Below, in pieces: positions 17,160 through 25,726 of a stretch of DNA of 49,758 bases. Numbering within the stretch: position 1 is the stretch's first letter; each line of letters begins with the position of its first letter. The notes below the pieces were generated by a model that did no database searches, had not been told where the DNA came from, and saw only the letters and a program-made list of their open reading frames with translations. This stretch comes from Peptoniphilus senegalensis JC140 (GTDB lineage: Bacteria > Bacillota > Clostridia > Tissierellales > Peptoniphilaceae). The stretch spans positions 618,368-668,125 of the forward strand of contig NZ_HE610717.1 of NCBI RefSeq assembly GCF_000321025.1, written 5' to 3'. The translations under genes were made by a program, and so were the position numbers.

Positions 17160-18503
17160 TTATTTAGCTTGTCCTTCAGCTTGTTCTTGAGCAGCTTCAA
17201 TAGCATCTAAATCAACATTAAGATTCATATACTTTTCAGGAACTTCAACTTTATCCATTCCTAGATAACCTCTACCATATACATAAGTGTCTTGAGAAAG
17301 TAAGAAGTGATTTTCTTTCTTTTCTCCAGAAGATCTATCTATATAGTTTTCAACCATCCATTTAGCACCTTCAGTATATTTTTCTATAGAAGCTACTATT
17401 TGGTCTTGGTTAAGAAGTTCGCTTTGTCCCTTTAGAACATCCATTACATGGTCAAGTGAACCAAGAGTTAGTGAATAACCTAAAGAATATGCCCAAGTAC
17501 CCATTCTCTTGTCGCCACCTTTTTCAATAACAACTTTTTCAACTGCAGCATTAATTGCTTGCCAGTCTCCTGCCATTTTTTGAATGTCAACAGAGAAAGC
17601 CTTAGGGTAGCCCATGATTGGAGATGGTAAATCTTGTTCTACAAATATAGCTCCACCAGCTGCAACACCTCTAAGAAGTGGTTCAGTATGTGCATCATTT
17701 GTACAGAAGAAAGCAGTATCCTTACCATACTTATCAATCCAAGGTTGAATGTTTTCAGCAACATATTGTTGTGCTCCTGGAATACCAATATCAGTAGTAG
17801 GATCTGGTGCGTTTAATGAAATAAATTCAAGCCCTAAATCCTTACAAGCTTCTTCCATTATTGCTCTTCTAAGAGCAAGAAGTTCAATAGACATATGTCT
17901 TGGGAAAGTAATGTGAGCAAATTTTGTAGCTCCCATTTCTTTTGCAGCAGCTATAATTCTGTAACCTCTAGAAACATTATCAGCATCCATAACAAGGTCA
18001 GCTGCATTTTCAACCATTACTGTATCTTCTTGAGCAACTAAGTTTACAAGAAGTATATCAGGTCTCTTTTCTCTAATTTGATTAAATGCTGCAACAGTTC
18101 CTGGAACTGATTGATTTACAATAACAGCCTTCATTAGAGGGTCATCTGCCATAGCTACAATCTTTGAAATTGTAGTTTCTTGTTCAGCTTCAAATCTGTC
18201 AGGATAAGTATCATGTCTAATAACTCCACCTTCATCAGCAGAACCATAAAGTTCAATTGCCTTTTGTGCAGCACGGAACTCATCTTCACCTTGAGATACT
18301 GTACCAGTTATAATACCGATATGATATTCTTCGCCGTCTTTAAGCGTTTCAAATTTTGCTTTTTGACCAGCATTCGCTGTTGTAGCAGCTTCGCCGCCTT
18401 CTTCTTTTTTAGCACCATTGTCTACTTTTTGACAACTAGTAAAAGCTAAAACTGCTAATAAGACTATCAAAATACCCATAAACCTCTTAAATTTTAATTT
18501 CAT
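17160..18503 (-). CDS. DUF3798 substrate-binding lipoprotein of an ABC importer
   Basis: This 447-residue lipoprotein has the lipobox AFTSC (lipidated C24) and an acidic/alanine-rich linker, then a two-lobed periplasmic-binding-like fold starting YHIGIITGTVSQGEDEF. Sequence features fit DUF3798 (for example the GIPGAQQYV and FFCTNDAHTEPLL segments). It is the first gene of an operon with a double ATPase and two permeases, so it delivers the ligand. The ligand is not known; the partner proteins resemble sugar and nucleoside importers. The ATG follows an AGAGGTG site, and a consensus promoter lies 50 nt upstream. Confidence 0.88.
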   Translation of the reverse strand: MKLKFKRFMGILIVLLAVLAFTSCQKVDNGAKKEEGGEAATTANAGQKAKFETLKDGEEYHIGIITGTVSQGEDEFRAAQKAIELYGSADEGGVIRHDTYPDRFEAEQETTISKIVAMADDPLMKAVIVNQSVPGTVAAFNQIREKRPDILLVNLVAQEDTVMVENAADLVMDADNVSRGYRIIAAAKEMGATKFAHITFPRHMSIELLALRRAIMEEACKDLGLEFISLNAPDPTTDIGIPGAQQYVAENIQPWIDKYGKDTAFFCTNDAHTEPLLRGVAAGGAIFVEQDLPSPIMGYPKAFSVDIQKMAGDWQAINAAVEKVVIEKGGDKRMGTWAYSLGYSLTLGSLDHVMDVLKGQSELLNQDQIVASIEKYTEGAKWMVENYIDRSSGEKKENHFLLSQDTYVYGRGYLGMDKVEVPEKYMNLNVDLDAIEAAQEQAEGQAK

Positions 18504-18552
18504 TTTTTACACCTCTTCTAATTTATTTAATATTGGTTTATAAATTGTATAG

Positions 18553-18581
18553 ATTTTATCACATTAAATGGCAAAGGTCAA
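18553..18581 (-). promoter_or_regulatory. Promoter of the DUF3798 ABC transporter operon
   Basis: On the minus strand TTGACC (18576-18581), a 17-nt spacer and TAAAAT (18553-18558) give a close sigma-A match about 50 nt before the first start codon. No clear operator palindrome was seen beside it. Confidence 0.8.
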
Positions 18582-18836
18582 TAAAAATCTCAATATATGA
18601 GCATATATCCGACTTTTTTAAATACAAAATTTTGGCTAAATATTTACACAAAGTAAAATTTATAATCGAAATATTTATAGATTTCAATTTCCTTTTAATA
18701 ATAGAACTTTTGGATATTATTTTTTCTGAAAATAACAGAGATTATAGTCCAATAAAAAATATGAATAAAGTAGATAATGAAAAATAAAGTATAAAACTTT
18801 TTTTATTTTTCCCTTTAGTGAAATAAATGATTATAT
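18582..18836. other. AT-rich gap without a supported gene
   Basis: The 478-nt gap between the ABC operon and the YoaK-like gene holds the ABC promoter on its left and a terminator on its right. An 84-codon frame across it begins with TTG, has no ribosome binding site and overlaps the promoter, so it is not called. No structured RNA was recognised. Confidence 0.5.
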
Positions 18837-18869
18837 AAAAAAAGTCCAAATCTTTAGACTTAGACTTTT
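18837..18869 (-). terminator. Terminator of the YoaK-like gene
   Basis: On the minus strand a 30-nt hairpin of 13 pairs, including two G-U pairs, has a 4-nt loop and runs into a 7-nt T-tract (plus 18837-18843). It lies 113 nt past the stop codon. Confidence 0.85.
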
Positions 18870-18981
18870 AATTCTTATAAAGTTATCAATCTTGTGTACA
18901 AAACAATTTCCACTTACATACAGTGTAAATACCTATTTAATATTGAACACAAATCAAAGTTTTGAATAAGCATATAAATTT

Positions 18982-19665
18982 TTAAGACTCCCTATCTCTA
19001 TCTTCAAAAAATAAAATAATAAAAGAAATAGTTAGTAAACTTGCAGCAAGAAGTATTGATTTTAATCCAAAAAAGTCAGAGCTTATATATCCAAGAGCTG
19101 CACCCATGCCAAAGATAAATATAACAGTGTAATATTTTTTTGAGTTTTCAAGATAAGTTCTGTCTTTTGTTATGTGATATTTTGATAAATTTTCCGTTGC
19201 ACTCCTAAGATTTCCTATACACATTGTCGTTGCAAAGCTAAGTCCGTAAATTTTTTTAAAGGCATAAACTTGCATTGCACATGAAAAAGATAAAAGCGCA
19301 TTGGCAAGGTTGTTCATATTTTCTGGTATAAAGGAAACGAAAATCATAATTATGATCTCAAAACCAATTATGTATTGACGCCAATGAAGAATTCTCTTTT
19401 CGATTGCGTTTTCAAAGCGAACAGCCACATAAACTCCAAAAGCGAAGGACAGAACTGGAATTAAATAAGCTAAAACTCCTTTAAAATTTAAGTCCACTAT
19501 ATTTTTAAATAAAAGCACAATATTTCCTGTCTGTGCATTGGCAAAGACCTTTCCTCTCATTAGATATGAGTAGGCATCTTGAAAACCTCCTGCCAAAGTT
19601 ATAAAAATTAAAACTAAAAATTTCTCGTGTAAATTTTCATAAGATTTTATTTTCAAATTAATCAC
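18982..19665 (-). CDS. YoaK/DUF1275 family membrane protein
   Basis: This 227-residue protein has six predicted membrane helices, matching the YoaK (DUF1275) family in length. Typical motifs are GGFQDAYSYL in helix 1, ANAQTGNIVLL following it, and a later FATTMCIGNLRSATENL segment. The last two helices lie around residues 175-215. It is a monocistronic gene with its own terminator, placed between the ABC operon and the purine operon. The family has no assigned function, and nothing in the context suggests one. Confidence 0.88.
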   Translation of the reverse strand: MINLKIKSYENLHEKFLVLIFITLAGGFQDAYSYLMRGKVFANAQTGNIVLLFKNIVDLNFKGVLAYLIPVLSFAFGVYVAVRFENAIEKRILHWRQYIIGFEIIIMIFVSFIPENMNNLANALLSFSCAMQVYAFKKIYGLSFATTMCIGNLRSATENLSKYHITKDRTYLENSKKYYTVIFIFGMGAALGYISSDFFGLKSILLAASLLTISFIILFFEDRDRES

Positions 19666-19701
19666 CTCTTATAGTTTAATACAAAAATATTTTTTGGCAA
19701 G

Positions 19702-19744
19702 AAAAACAGGTCCTAATTGCCTATTATTTGATAATTAAGACCTG
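19702..19744 (-). terminator. Terminator of the purine operon
   Basis: CAGGTC (19707-19712) pairs with GACCTG (19739-19744), with additional TAATT/AATTA pairing inside. On the minus strand it is followed by five T residues (19702-19706). It lies 12 nt beyond the purD stop codon. Confidence 0.88.
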
Positions 19745-19755
19745 CTCTATTAAAT

Positions 19756-21000
19756 TTATTTTGTTCCAATATCTTTTCTGTAATAAGCTCCATCAAAATT
19801 TATTTTTGCTACATTTGCGTAAGCCTTCTTACGAGTTTCTTGTAAATTTTTTCCAAGAGCTGTAACTGATAAAACTCTGCCGCCATTAGTGTAGAGGGCA
19901 TCAAATTTTTTTGTTCCATTGTGGAAAACTATTATGTCCCTATCTACATTCTCTATTCCTGAGATTTCTTTTTCCTTTTCATAAGAAGCTGGGTAACCAC
20001 CTGAACACATAATAACTGTTAAACAAGTTTCATCCTTCCACTTGATGTCCTCTTTTTTCAAGTCTCCATCAATTGTTTTGTTTAAAAGCTCAAATAAGTC
20101 ACAGTCAAGTCTTGGCATTAAAACTTCTGTCTCTGGGTCTCCAAAACGCACATTAAATTCCAAAACTTTTGGCTTGTCATCTTCAATCATAAAGCCTATG
20201 AATAAAATTCCTGAATAAGATAACTTTTCTCTATTAAGTCCTTCTTCTACTTGCCTATAAATTATTTGAAGATTTTTTTCTAGTTCAGGACTCGCAGATA
20301 CTGGTGAATAAGTCCCTACTCCACCAGTGTTTGGACCCTTATCTCCGTCAAAAATTTGTTTGTGATCCTTTGCTCTTTCAAGGGGGAATAATTTGTTTTT
20401 TGATACAAGACAAAGTACAGAGGCTTCTTCTCCAGTCAAAAATTCTTCTATTACAACTGTTTTTCCTTCGTCTCCAAAAATTTTGTCCTTGAAAATCTTT
20501 TTGAGGGCATCCTTTGCTTCATCTAAATTTTGACAAATTATTACACCCTTGCCTAAACAAAGTCCGTCAGCTTTTACAACAAGTGGATAAGAAAATTCGG
20601 ATAGCCCCTTTTCTGCATCATCATAATTTACAAAGCTTTCATATTTTGCAGTTGGAATAGAATACTTTTCCAAAAACTTCTTGGTAAATTCTTTGGATTT
20701 TTCAAATCTAGCACATTCTTTGTTAGGTCCAAAAACCTTTAAGCCATTTTCGTTGAAAGCATCTACTATCCCCATGCAAAGCGGGTCTTCTGGACCAACT
20801 ACTGTTAAATCAATTTTTTCTTCAAGGGCAAATCTTAAAAGTCCCTCAATATCTTTTGGATCAATGTCGAGATTTTCGCAAAAGTCTTCTGTGCCACCAT
20901 TTCCCTTTGCCATAAATATTTTATCAACATTTTTGCTTTCTTTAAGTTTCCATGCAAGAGCGTGTTCTCTTCCGCCATTTCCAATTACAAGTACCTTCAT
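19756..21000 (-). CDS. purD: Phosphoribosylamine-glycine ligase (GAR synthetase)
   Basis: This 414-residue ATP-grasp enzyme makes glycinamide ribonucleotide from phosphoribosylamine, glycine and ATP, the second purine step. The N-terminus MKVLVIGNGGREHALAW is characteristic, followed by VVGPEDPLCMGI, the ATP-grasp core with VVKADGLCLGKGV, and LEFNVRFGDPETEVL, which holds metal-binding residues. Length is normal for PurD. It is the last gene of the purine operon, 8 nt after purH, and is followed by a terminator. Identification is firm. Confidence 0.97.
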   Translation of the reverse strand: MKVLVIGNGGREHALAWKLKESKNVDKIFMAKGNGGTEDFCENLDIDPKDIEGLLRFALEEKIDLTVVGPEDPLCMGIVDAFNENGLKVFGPNKECARFEKSKEFTKKFLEKYSIPTAKYESFVNYDDAEKGLSEFSYPLVVKADGLCLGKGVIICQNLDEAKDALKKIFKDKIFGDEGKTVVIEEFLTGEEASVLCLVSKNKLFPLERAKDHKQIFDGDKGPNTGGVGTYSPVSASPELEKNLQIIYRQVEEGLNREKLSYSGILFIGFMIEDDKPKVLEFNVRFGDPETEVLMPRLDCDLFELLNKTIDGDLKKEDIKWKDETCLTVIMCSGGYPASYEKEKEISGIENVDRDIIVFHNGTKKFDALYTNGGRVLSVTALGKNLQETRKKAYANVAKINFDGAYYRKDIGTK

Positions 21001-21008
21001 TTGTCCTC

Positions 21009-22520
21009 CTAGTGTCTGAAATGTCTTATATTAGTAAAGACAAGACAGATATCATGCTCATTTGCATAATCAATTACTTCTTGGTCTTTAACAGATCCGC
21101 CTGGTTGAACTATTACATCAATTCCAGCCTTATAAAGAAGTTCAATAGTATCTCTAAAGAAAAATCCATCAGATGCAAGAACTGCTCCCTTTGCCTTTTC
21201 TCCAGCCCTTTGAATTGCTTCTTCAACAGCCCAAGCTCTCTTTGTTTCTCCTTGACCAAGAGCGAGAGTTCCACCATTTTTTGCAATAACTACTGAATTT
21301 GAGAAAGTTGTCTTACAGCAAGTGAAAGCAAATTTTAATTCCTCTAATTCTTTTTCACTTGGTTTTCTATTTGAGACAAAGGAGAGTTTTTCCTCTTCCC
21401 AAACTAGGTCATCAGAATCTTGAATTATAATTCCATTTAAAACTTGTTTAAATCTCTTTCCAGCTTCATAAAGTCTTTCAAACTCTGGAATTTCTACAAG
21501 TCTAATGTTCTTCTTTTGAGCTAGAAGATCATAAGCTTCCTTAGAAAAACTTGGCGCAACAACTATTTCTAAGAAAATCTTTGAAAGGTGTTCTGCTGTT
21601 TTTACATCAACTTCTCTATTTAAGGCAATGATTCCACCAAAAATTGATTCGTCATCACATTCATAGGCTTTAAGGAAGGCTTCTTCAAGATTTTCGCCTA
21701 TACCAATTCCACATGGGTCAGTGTGTTTAATTGCAACTGCAGCTGGCTTGTCAAAATTTATTACTGCATTAAGAGCAGAATACATATCATTTAAGTTGTT
21801 GTAGGAAATTTGTTTGCCGTGAAGAACCTTATATTCAACCTTATCTGGCCTATAAGAATCTTCGTAAAAAGCTGCCTTTTGATGTGGGTTTTCTCCATAT
21901 CTCAATTCTTCAGAAAGTTTAAAGCTCTTGTTAATATATCTTGGGAACTCTTCAGGAAGTCTCTTTAAAAAATAATTTGAAATGACAGCATCATAGTGAC
22001 CTGTGTAACTAAAGGCCTTCTTTGCTAAATATTCTTTAAATTCTAAATTATCCTTTTCTAAATTATTAAGTACCTCTTCATAATCACTTGGGTCAGTTAC
22101 AATAAAAACATCTCTGTAATTTTTAGCAGCAGCCCTAATCATAGAAGGACCACCAATATCAATGTTTTCAATCATTGTTTCGTGATCTGCTTTATCAAGT
22201 AATTTTTCTTCAAAGGGATAAAGATTATTTACAACCATATCAATTGCATCTATTCCCTCATCCTTTAAAGTTTCCATGTGTTCTTTTATGTCGCGTCTGG
22301 CTAAAATGCCACCGTGAATTTTTGGATTTAGTGTTTTAACTCTTCCATCTAAAATTTCTGGAAAACCTGTTACAGAATCCACAGAAATTACATCAATTCC
22401 TGCATCTTTTAATTTTTTAAAAGTTCCGCCAGTAGAAATGATTTCCCAATTTCTATTTGCAAGTTCCTTTGCAAAATCTACAATTCCTTCTTTGTCAAAA
22501 ACTGAAATAAGTGCTCTCAT
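21009..22520 (-). CDS. purH: Bifunctional AICAR transformylase / IMP cyclohydrolase
   Basis: This 503-residue cytoplasmic enzyme catalyses the last two steps of IMP synthesis. An N-terminal MGS-like cyclohydrolase domain begins RALISVFDKEGIVDFAKEL with ISTGGT and GRVKTLNPKIHGGIL. The transformylase domain has AVAIKHTDPCGIG, with the catalytic lysine-histidine pair, and ends with VQPGGSVKDQEVI and the typical VFTNIRHFRH tail. Full length. It starts one base after the purN stop and precedes purD. Confidence 0.97.
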   Translation of the reverse strand: MRALISVFDKEGIVDFAKELANRNWEIISTGGTFKKLKDAGIDVISVDSVTGFPEILDGRVKTLNPKIHGGILARRDIKEHMETLKDEGIDAIDMVVNNLYPFEEKLLDKADHETMIENIDIGGPSMIRAAAKNYRDVFIVTDPSDYEEVLNNLEKDNLEFKEYLAKKAFSYTGHYDAVISNYFLKRLPEEFPRYINKSFKLSEELRYGENPHQKAAFYEDSYRPDKVEYKVLHGKQISYNNLNDMYSALNAVINFDKPAAVAIKHTDPCGIGIGENLEEAFLKAYECDDESIFGGIIALNREVDVKTAEHLSKIFLEIVVAPSFSKEAYDLLAQKKNIRLVEIPEFERLYEAGKRFKQVLNGIIIQDSDDLVWEEEKLSFVSNRKPSEKELEELKFAFTCCKTTFSNSVVIAKNGGTLALGQGETKRAWAVEEAIQRAGEKAKGAVLASDGFFFRDTIELLYKAGIDVIVQPGGSVKDQEVIDYANEHDICLVFTNIRHFRH

Positions 22521-22521
22521 A

Positions 22522-23124
22522 CTAACCTCCGATCACAACTTTTCCATTAAGGACTTTTAATTTATCTTCACAAAAATATTTTACAGAAAGAGGCAAAATT
22601 TCATGCTCAATCTTTAAAACTTTTTTTTGAAGTTCTTCAGGAGTTTCATCTCCCACTTCAGTAATCTTTTGCATGATAATAGGACCCTCATCTGCACCCT
22701 CATTTACAAAATGAGTAGTGGCACCAGTGTATTTTACACCTTTTTTGATGACGGCCTCATGTACTTTTAATCCATAATAACCCCTGCCACAAAAGGCAGG
22801 GATTAAAGATGGATGTATATTTATTATTTTGTTTTCAAAAATTTTGGTAATTTTTTCTGGCAAGATTTTTAAATATCCCGCAAGAACAATTAAATCTATT
22901 TTATTTTCAGATAAAGTGTTTATAAGTTTTTCGTCGTCTTTTATTACTACAGCCTTTATGCCTGCATTTTTTGCACGAGTAAGCCCATAAGCATCTTCTC
23001 TATTAGAAATGACAATTTTAATATTTCCATTGATATAATTATTTTTTGTATTGTCAATGATGGCTTGAAGATTTGTGCCACCACCTGAAATTAAAACTGC
23101 AATATTTTTAGAAGCTAAGTTCAA
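22522..23124 (-). CDS. purN: Phosphoribosylglycinamide formyltransferase
   Basis: This 200-residue enzyme transfers a formyl group from 10-formyltetrahydrofolate to GAR. It starts IAVLISGGGTNLQAIID, and IINIHPSLIPAF contains the catalytic asparagine and histidine; the later THFVNEGADEGPII segment holds the conserved aspartate. Its start overlaps the end of purM by 17 nt. All visible active-site motifs are intact, so this folate-dependent route, rather than PurT, is used at this step. Confidence 0.96.
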   Translation of the reverse strand: MNLASKNIAVLISGGGTNLQAIIDNTKNNYINGNIKIVISNREDAYGLTRAKNAGIKAVVIKDDEKLINTLSENKIDLIVLAGYLKILPEKITKIFENKIINIHPSLIPAFCGRGYYGLKVHEAVIKKGVKYTGATTHFVNEGADEGPIIMQKITEVGDETPEELQKKVLKIEHEILPLSVKYFCEDKLKVLNGKVVIGG

Positions 23125-24139
23125 TTTTATCTTCTCCAGTTACAACTTTTCCAAGCTCATAAAGCTTCAAGTCGCTATTTTTAAAGAAATTAGTAACTTT
23201 ATCTCTATCTTCTTCTTTAACTACAAAAGTAAGTCCAACTCCCATATTAAAAGTAGAATACATATCTTTATCTTTAAGATCTGCCCACTTCTTTAGAAGT
23301 TTAAAAATTTCTGGAGTTTCTACAACAGATGCGTCAACTTTTGCACAAAGCCCATTTGGAATCATTCTTGGAATGTTTTCGTAAAAACCACCACCAGTAA
23401 TATGGCTCATGCCCTTGATGTCAACAAGCTTTAGTAGTTCAAGAATTTCTTTTACATAAATTCTTGTTGGTTTTAAAAGTTCTTCACCTAAAGTGCAACC
23501 TAGTTCATCAAATTTTTGACTTAAATCAAAGTTGCAGTGATCAAAGACAATTTTTCTAACTAGAGAATAACCATTAGAGTGAATTCCATTAGAAGAAAGT
23601 CCAAAGATTAGGTCTCCTTCTTTAATGTCTGAACCATCAATAATTTTATCTTTATCAACAATACCAACAGCAAAACCAGCAAGATCATATTGATCTTCTT
23701 GATAAATTCCTGGCATTTCTGCAGTTTCTCCACCAATAAGTGATGCAGAAGACTGAATACATCCTTCAGCAACTCCCTTAACAATTTCTTCCATTTTTTC
23801 TGGTACTAATTTGCCAGTAGCAATGTAGTCCAAGAAGAAAAGAGGTTTTGCCCCTTGACACAAAATGTCATTTACACACATTGCAACGCAGTCGATACCA
23901 ATAGTATCGTGTTTATTTAACTTGTGAGCCAAAATAACTTTTGTACCAACTCCGTCAGTTCCACTAACAAGAACTGGATTTTTAATTTCACTTAAATCTA
24001 AATTAAATAGACCTGAAAAACCGCCAAGGGATGATAATACATCCTTTGACTGAGTTTTTGCAACAATACTTTTAATTAATTCAACTTCTTTTTGACCGGC
24101 ATCAACATCTACGCCTGCGTCTTTATAATTAATTGCCAT
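23108..24139 (-). CDS. purM: Phosphoribosylformylglycinamidine cyclo-ligase (AIR synthetase)
   Basis: This 343-residue ATP-dependent enzyme closes the imidazole ring to give AIR. It starts INYKDAGVDVDAG, and the segments LVSGTDGVGTKV, DCVAMCVNDI and LIGGETAEMPG are typical of PurM. The C-terminal domain has SHITGGGFYENIPRM and FNMGVGLTFVV. It follows purE by 11 nt and overlaps purN, so it is in the same transcript. The ATG has a GGAG site. Confidence 0.97.
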   Translation of the reverse strand: MAINYKDAGVDVDAGQKEVELIKSIVAKTQSKDVLSSLGGFSGLFNLDLSEIKNPVLVSGTDGVGTKVILAHKLNKHDTIGIDCVAMCVNDILCQGAKPLFFLDYIATGKLVPEKMEEIVKGVAEGCIQSSASLIGGETAEMPGIYQEDQYDLAGFAVGIVDKDKIIDGSDIKEGDLIFGLSSNGIHSNGYSLVRKIVFDHCNFDLSQKFDELGCTLGEELLKPTRIYVKEILELLKLVDIKGMSHITGGGFYENIPRMIPNGLCAKVDASVVETPEIFKLLKKWADLKDKDMYSTFNMGVGLTFVVKEEDRDKVTNFFKNSDLKLYELGKVVTGEDKIELSF

Positions 24140-24150
24140 CTCCGCTCCTT

Positions 24151-24627
24151 TTATCCTTCGTAAACATAATCGGTGTTTGCAATTTTTTCTGACATGTCAG
24201 ATCTAAATTTCTTTAACTTTTTCTTTAAATTATCATCAGAAACAGCTAAAATTTCTGCTGCTAAAATTGCAGCATTTTCTCCACCATTTATGGCAACAGT
24301 AGCAACTGGTACTCCGCTTGGCATTTGAACAGTGGAAAGAAGTGCATCAAGTCCGTCAAGAGTTGAACTCTTAACAGGAACTCCAATGACTGGTCTAGTT
24401 GTAAGAGCTGCAATTACACCACCAAGGTGAGCAGCTTTTCCTGCAATTGAGATGAAAACTTGGCTTTCATCTTCTGTATTTTTTACATAATCTTGCAATT
24501 GATTTAAGGCTCTGTGAGCAGAAATTACTTTGGCGTCATACTCAATTCCAAATTCCATTAATTTTGCAACAATTTTATCTGCAATTTCTCTGTCAGAAAT
24601 TGAACCCATTATAATTGATACTCTCAT
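24151..24627 (-). CDS. purE: N5-carboxyaminoimidazole ribonucleotide mutase
   Basis: This 158-residue enzyme moves CO2 within carboxyaminoimidazole ribonucleotide to make CAIR. The N-terminus VSIIMGSISDREIADK contains the substrate-binding GSxSD loop, SAHRAL the catalytic histidine, and GKAAHLGGVIAA the second conserved loop. The family normally works with PurK, but no purK gene is in the window; it may be elsewhere, or the enzyme may use free CO2. It lies 9 nt beyond purC. Confidence 0.95.
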   Translation of the reverse strand: MRVSIIMGSISDREIADKIVAKLMEFGIEYDAKVISAHRALNQLQDYVKNTEDESQVFISIAGKAAHLGGVIAALTTRPVIGVPVKSSTLDGLDALLSTVQMPSGVPVATVAINGGENAAILAAEILAVSDDNLKKKLKKFRSDMSEKIANTDYVYEG

Positions 24628-24636
24628 TTTTTCTCC

Positions 24637-25317
24637 TTAAATATTTAAATATTTTGAAACATCAAGTGGTTTTACATATTCGCCATCTTTATAAGCTCTC
24701 ATGTTTCCACCACTTACTTCGTCAATTAGTACGATTTCGTCAGAACCTTCAAGTTTACCATATTCAAATTTGATATCATAAAGGTCAAGTCCACTTTCAG
24801 CTAAAATATCTTTAACAACATTAGCAATTTTTTTATTCATTTCAACAATCTTATCATATTCTTCAGTTTTTAGAATACCTAGAACAGCAAGACCTTCTCT
24901 TGTAATTAGAGGATCGTCTCTTCCATCATCTTTTAAAGTAAATTCAGTATATTCAGGAAGTTCTTGACCTTCTTCAACATAAAGACCATATCTTCTGTAG
25001 AAAGAACCTACTGCTTTGAATCTTGTAATAACTTCAAGACCCTTGCCAAAAACCTTTGCTCTTTTTACTTCCATTAAATTATTGTCAACATCTGCAGAAA
25101 TGTAGTGAGTGTTAATTCCAGCTTCGTTAATTTTTTCGAAGAAGTATTTTGTAACTTTTAAGCACTCTTTTCCTGCACCTTCAACACTACCAGCTACTTG
25201 GTTTCCACCAGTATCAAAAACTCCGTCAGTTCCTGTCATATCATCCTTAAATTTAAGGTAACATCTTCCATCTTCTTCTAAAACATTCTTAGTTTTTCCT
25301 TGGTAAATAGTCTTCAT
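24637..25317 (-). CDS. purC: Phosphoribosylaminoimidazole-succinocarboxamide synthase
   Basis: This 226-residue SAICAR synthetase joins CAIR and aspartate using ATP. It begins MKTIYQGKTKNVLEED, and has EVITRFKAVGSFYRRYG for substrate binding, DPLITREG and LIDEVSGGNMRAY near the C-terminus. It is the first gene of the operon. The start codon follows CTGGAGGAAATT, and upstream lie a terminator hairpin, a ykkC-family riboswitch and a consensus promoter, so expression of all six pur genes is probably set there. Confidence 0.96.
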   Translation of the reverse strand: MKTIYQGKTKNVLEEDGRCYLKFKDDMTGTDGVFDTGGNQVAGSVEGAGKECLKVTKYFFEKINEAGINTHYISADVDNNLMEVKRAKVFGKGLEVITRFKAVGSFYRRYGLYVEEGQELPEYTEFTLKDDGRDDPLITREGLAVLGILKTEEYDKIVEMNKKIANVVKDILAESGLDLYDIKFEYGKLEGSDEIVLIDEVSGGNMRAYKDGEYVKPLDVSKYLNI

Positions 25318-25335
25318 AATTTCCTCCAGTAAAAT

Positions 25336-25387
25336 AAAATAAAGCCCAAAGAGGCAGATTTTTGTAAAACCTACCCCTCTGGGCTTT
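25336..25387 (-). terminator. Riboswitch-controlled terminator (expression platform) of the pur operon
   Basis: On the minus strand, AAGCCCAGAGGGG and its continuation pair with the downstream arm through about 21 bp with several G-U pairs and a tiny loop, followed by a TATTTTATTTT tract. It lies between the ykkC aptamer and purC, so it decides whether transcription reaches the structural genes. Confidence 0.85.
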
Positions 25388-25395
25388 TTTCCCTA

Positions 25396-25480
25396 AGGTG
25401 TGATACTTAAAAAAAGTATCCGTACCGCTCGGTCCTTGGCAAAGCCCGGATCCCTAGGCACACTTTCACTCAAAATATGA
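25396..25480 (-). ncRNA. ykkC-family riboswitch, probably PRPP-sensing (subtype 2b)
   Basis: The minus strand reads GTGAAAGTGTGCCTAGGGAT, then CCGG, a short GGC-TTT-GCC hairpin, AAGGACCGAGCG, an ATACTT/AAGTAT hairpin, and CACACC closing the base stem with GTGTG. The conserved GUGAAAG, CUAGGGwUCCG and GGxCCGAG blocks identify the ykkC superfamily. Position ahead of purine biosynthesis genes favours the PRPP subtype over guanidine, ppGpp or (d)ADP classes, but that choice is inferred from context. No guanine aptamer lies beside it, unlike the tandem arrangement known from some relatives. The terminator that follows directly is the likely output. Confidence 0.85.
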
Positions 25481-25496
25481 GCTCTCATACAATTAG

Positions 25497-25525
25497 ATAT
25501 TAACAATTTAATTTTTAATTGTCAA
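25497..25525 (-). promoter_or_regulatory. Promoter of the purine operon
   Basis: A perfect -35 TTGACA (25520-25525), a 17-nt spacer and TAATAT (25497-25502) on the minus strand place the start near 25490, just before the riboswitch. The stretch from 25526 to 25671 shows nothing else recognisable. Confidence 0.88.
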
Positions 25526-25671
25526 TAGTTTTTCAAAAGTTATAAATCAACTTATACTTTTGTATTTTTTCACAAAACATAGCCTTAAATCCAATGAAAA
25601 ATTGTATATTAAAAAATTTTTTACACATTTTTAAAAATTTTTAATACTGCACTCTCCATTTGTTAATTCAT

Positions 25672-25726
25672 AAAAAGATTATATGTTAAGAAAACTTCCG
25701 TTTCACTTTTCTTAATATACAAATCT
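25672..25726 (-). terminator. Terminator of the peptidase-phosphatase operon
   Basis: A long imperfect hairpin (AAGATT/AATCTT outside, TTAAGAAAA/TTTTCTTAA inside) overlaps the last codons of the phosphatase gene and is followed by T residues on the minus strand. Confidence 0.8.

Noticed and set aside
18533-18787. 84-codon plus-strand frame
   Set aside because: It starts with TTG, has no ribosome site, overlaps the ABC operon promoter and has low-complexity AT-driven composition.
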